From contig JASEHP010000108.1 in the NCBI GenBank assembly GCA_030018605.1, forward strand, positions 1 through 5,696: DNA of 5,696 nucleotides, read 5' to 3'. The notes below the pieces were generated by a model. That model did no database searches, was not told the origin of the DNA, and was given only the letters and a program-made list of their open reading frames with translations. How positions within the stretch are numbered: position 1 is the first letter of the stretch; each line of letters opens with the position of its first letter. The position numbers were made by a program, and so were the translations under genes. Below, in pieces: positions 5,696-5,696 of the stretch. This stretch comes from Thermodesulfovibrionales bacterium (GTDB lineage Bacteria > Nitrospirota > Thermodesulfovibrionia > Thermodesulfovibrionales > UBA1546).

Positions 5696-5696
5696 A

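Overview
This is a bacterial chromosomal window with three plus-strand genes followed by one minus-strand gene. Composition is moderate GC. The large excinuclease gene carries short heptanucleotide-repeat tracts and a C/G-rich palindrome inside its reading frame. I associate interspersed repeats of this style with environmental Nitrospirota or Desulfobacterota-like genomes, but that assignment is an inference from style and memory. The two lipoprotein-like proteins suggest a diderm bacterium.

Layout: bases 1-263 are a leader with a perfect 20-bp palindrome near the window edge and no convincing gene. Bases 264-3086 encode a full-length UvrA-type excinuclease ATPase (940 aa). It has two complete ABC ATPase halves and a four-cysteine zinc module, but an abbreviated UvrB-interaction region. 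Bases 3087-3180 hold a candidate promoter and a good ribosome binding site for a 137-aa glycine-zipper lipoprotein (3181-3594). Seven bases later comes a 552-aa oligopeptide/nickel-type ABC transporter substrate-binding protein (3602-5260), probably co-transcribed with the lipoprotein. No permease or ATPase partner for it is visible. Bases 5261-5325 are a short GC-rich convergent gap with two mutually exclusive hairpins. Bases 5326-5637 (minus strand) encode a HigA/HI1420-type antitoxin with its own strong ribosome binding site and an operator-like inverted repeat at the window edge. No toxin gene is visible within the window.

The genes do not form one pathway: a DNA-repair gene sits beside an envelope/transport pair and a toxin-antitoxin type regulator. 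The most unusual signal is inside uvrA. Three separate tracts (803-866, 981-1009, 1994-2070) are arrays of degenerate 7-bp units. A fourth (2766-2806) is a C/G palindrome of intergenic-repeat style. All are translated in frame without a stop and fall in apparent linkers or loops between conserved motifs. This looks like repeated colonisation of one essential-type gene by short repeats that were accommodated as peptide insertions.
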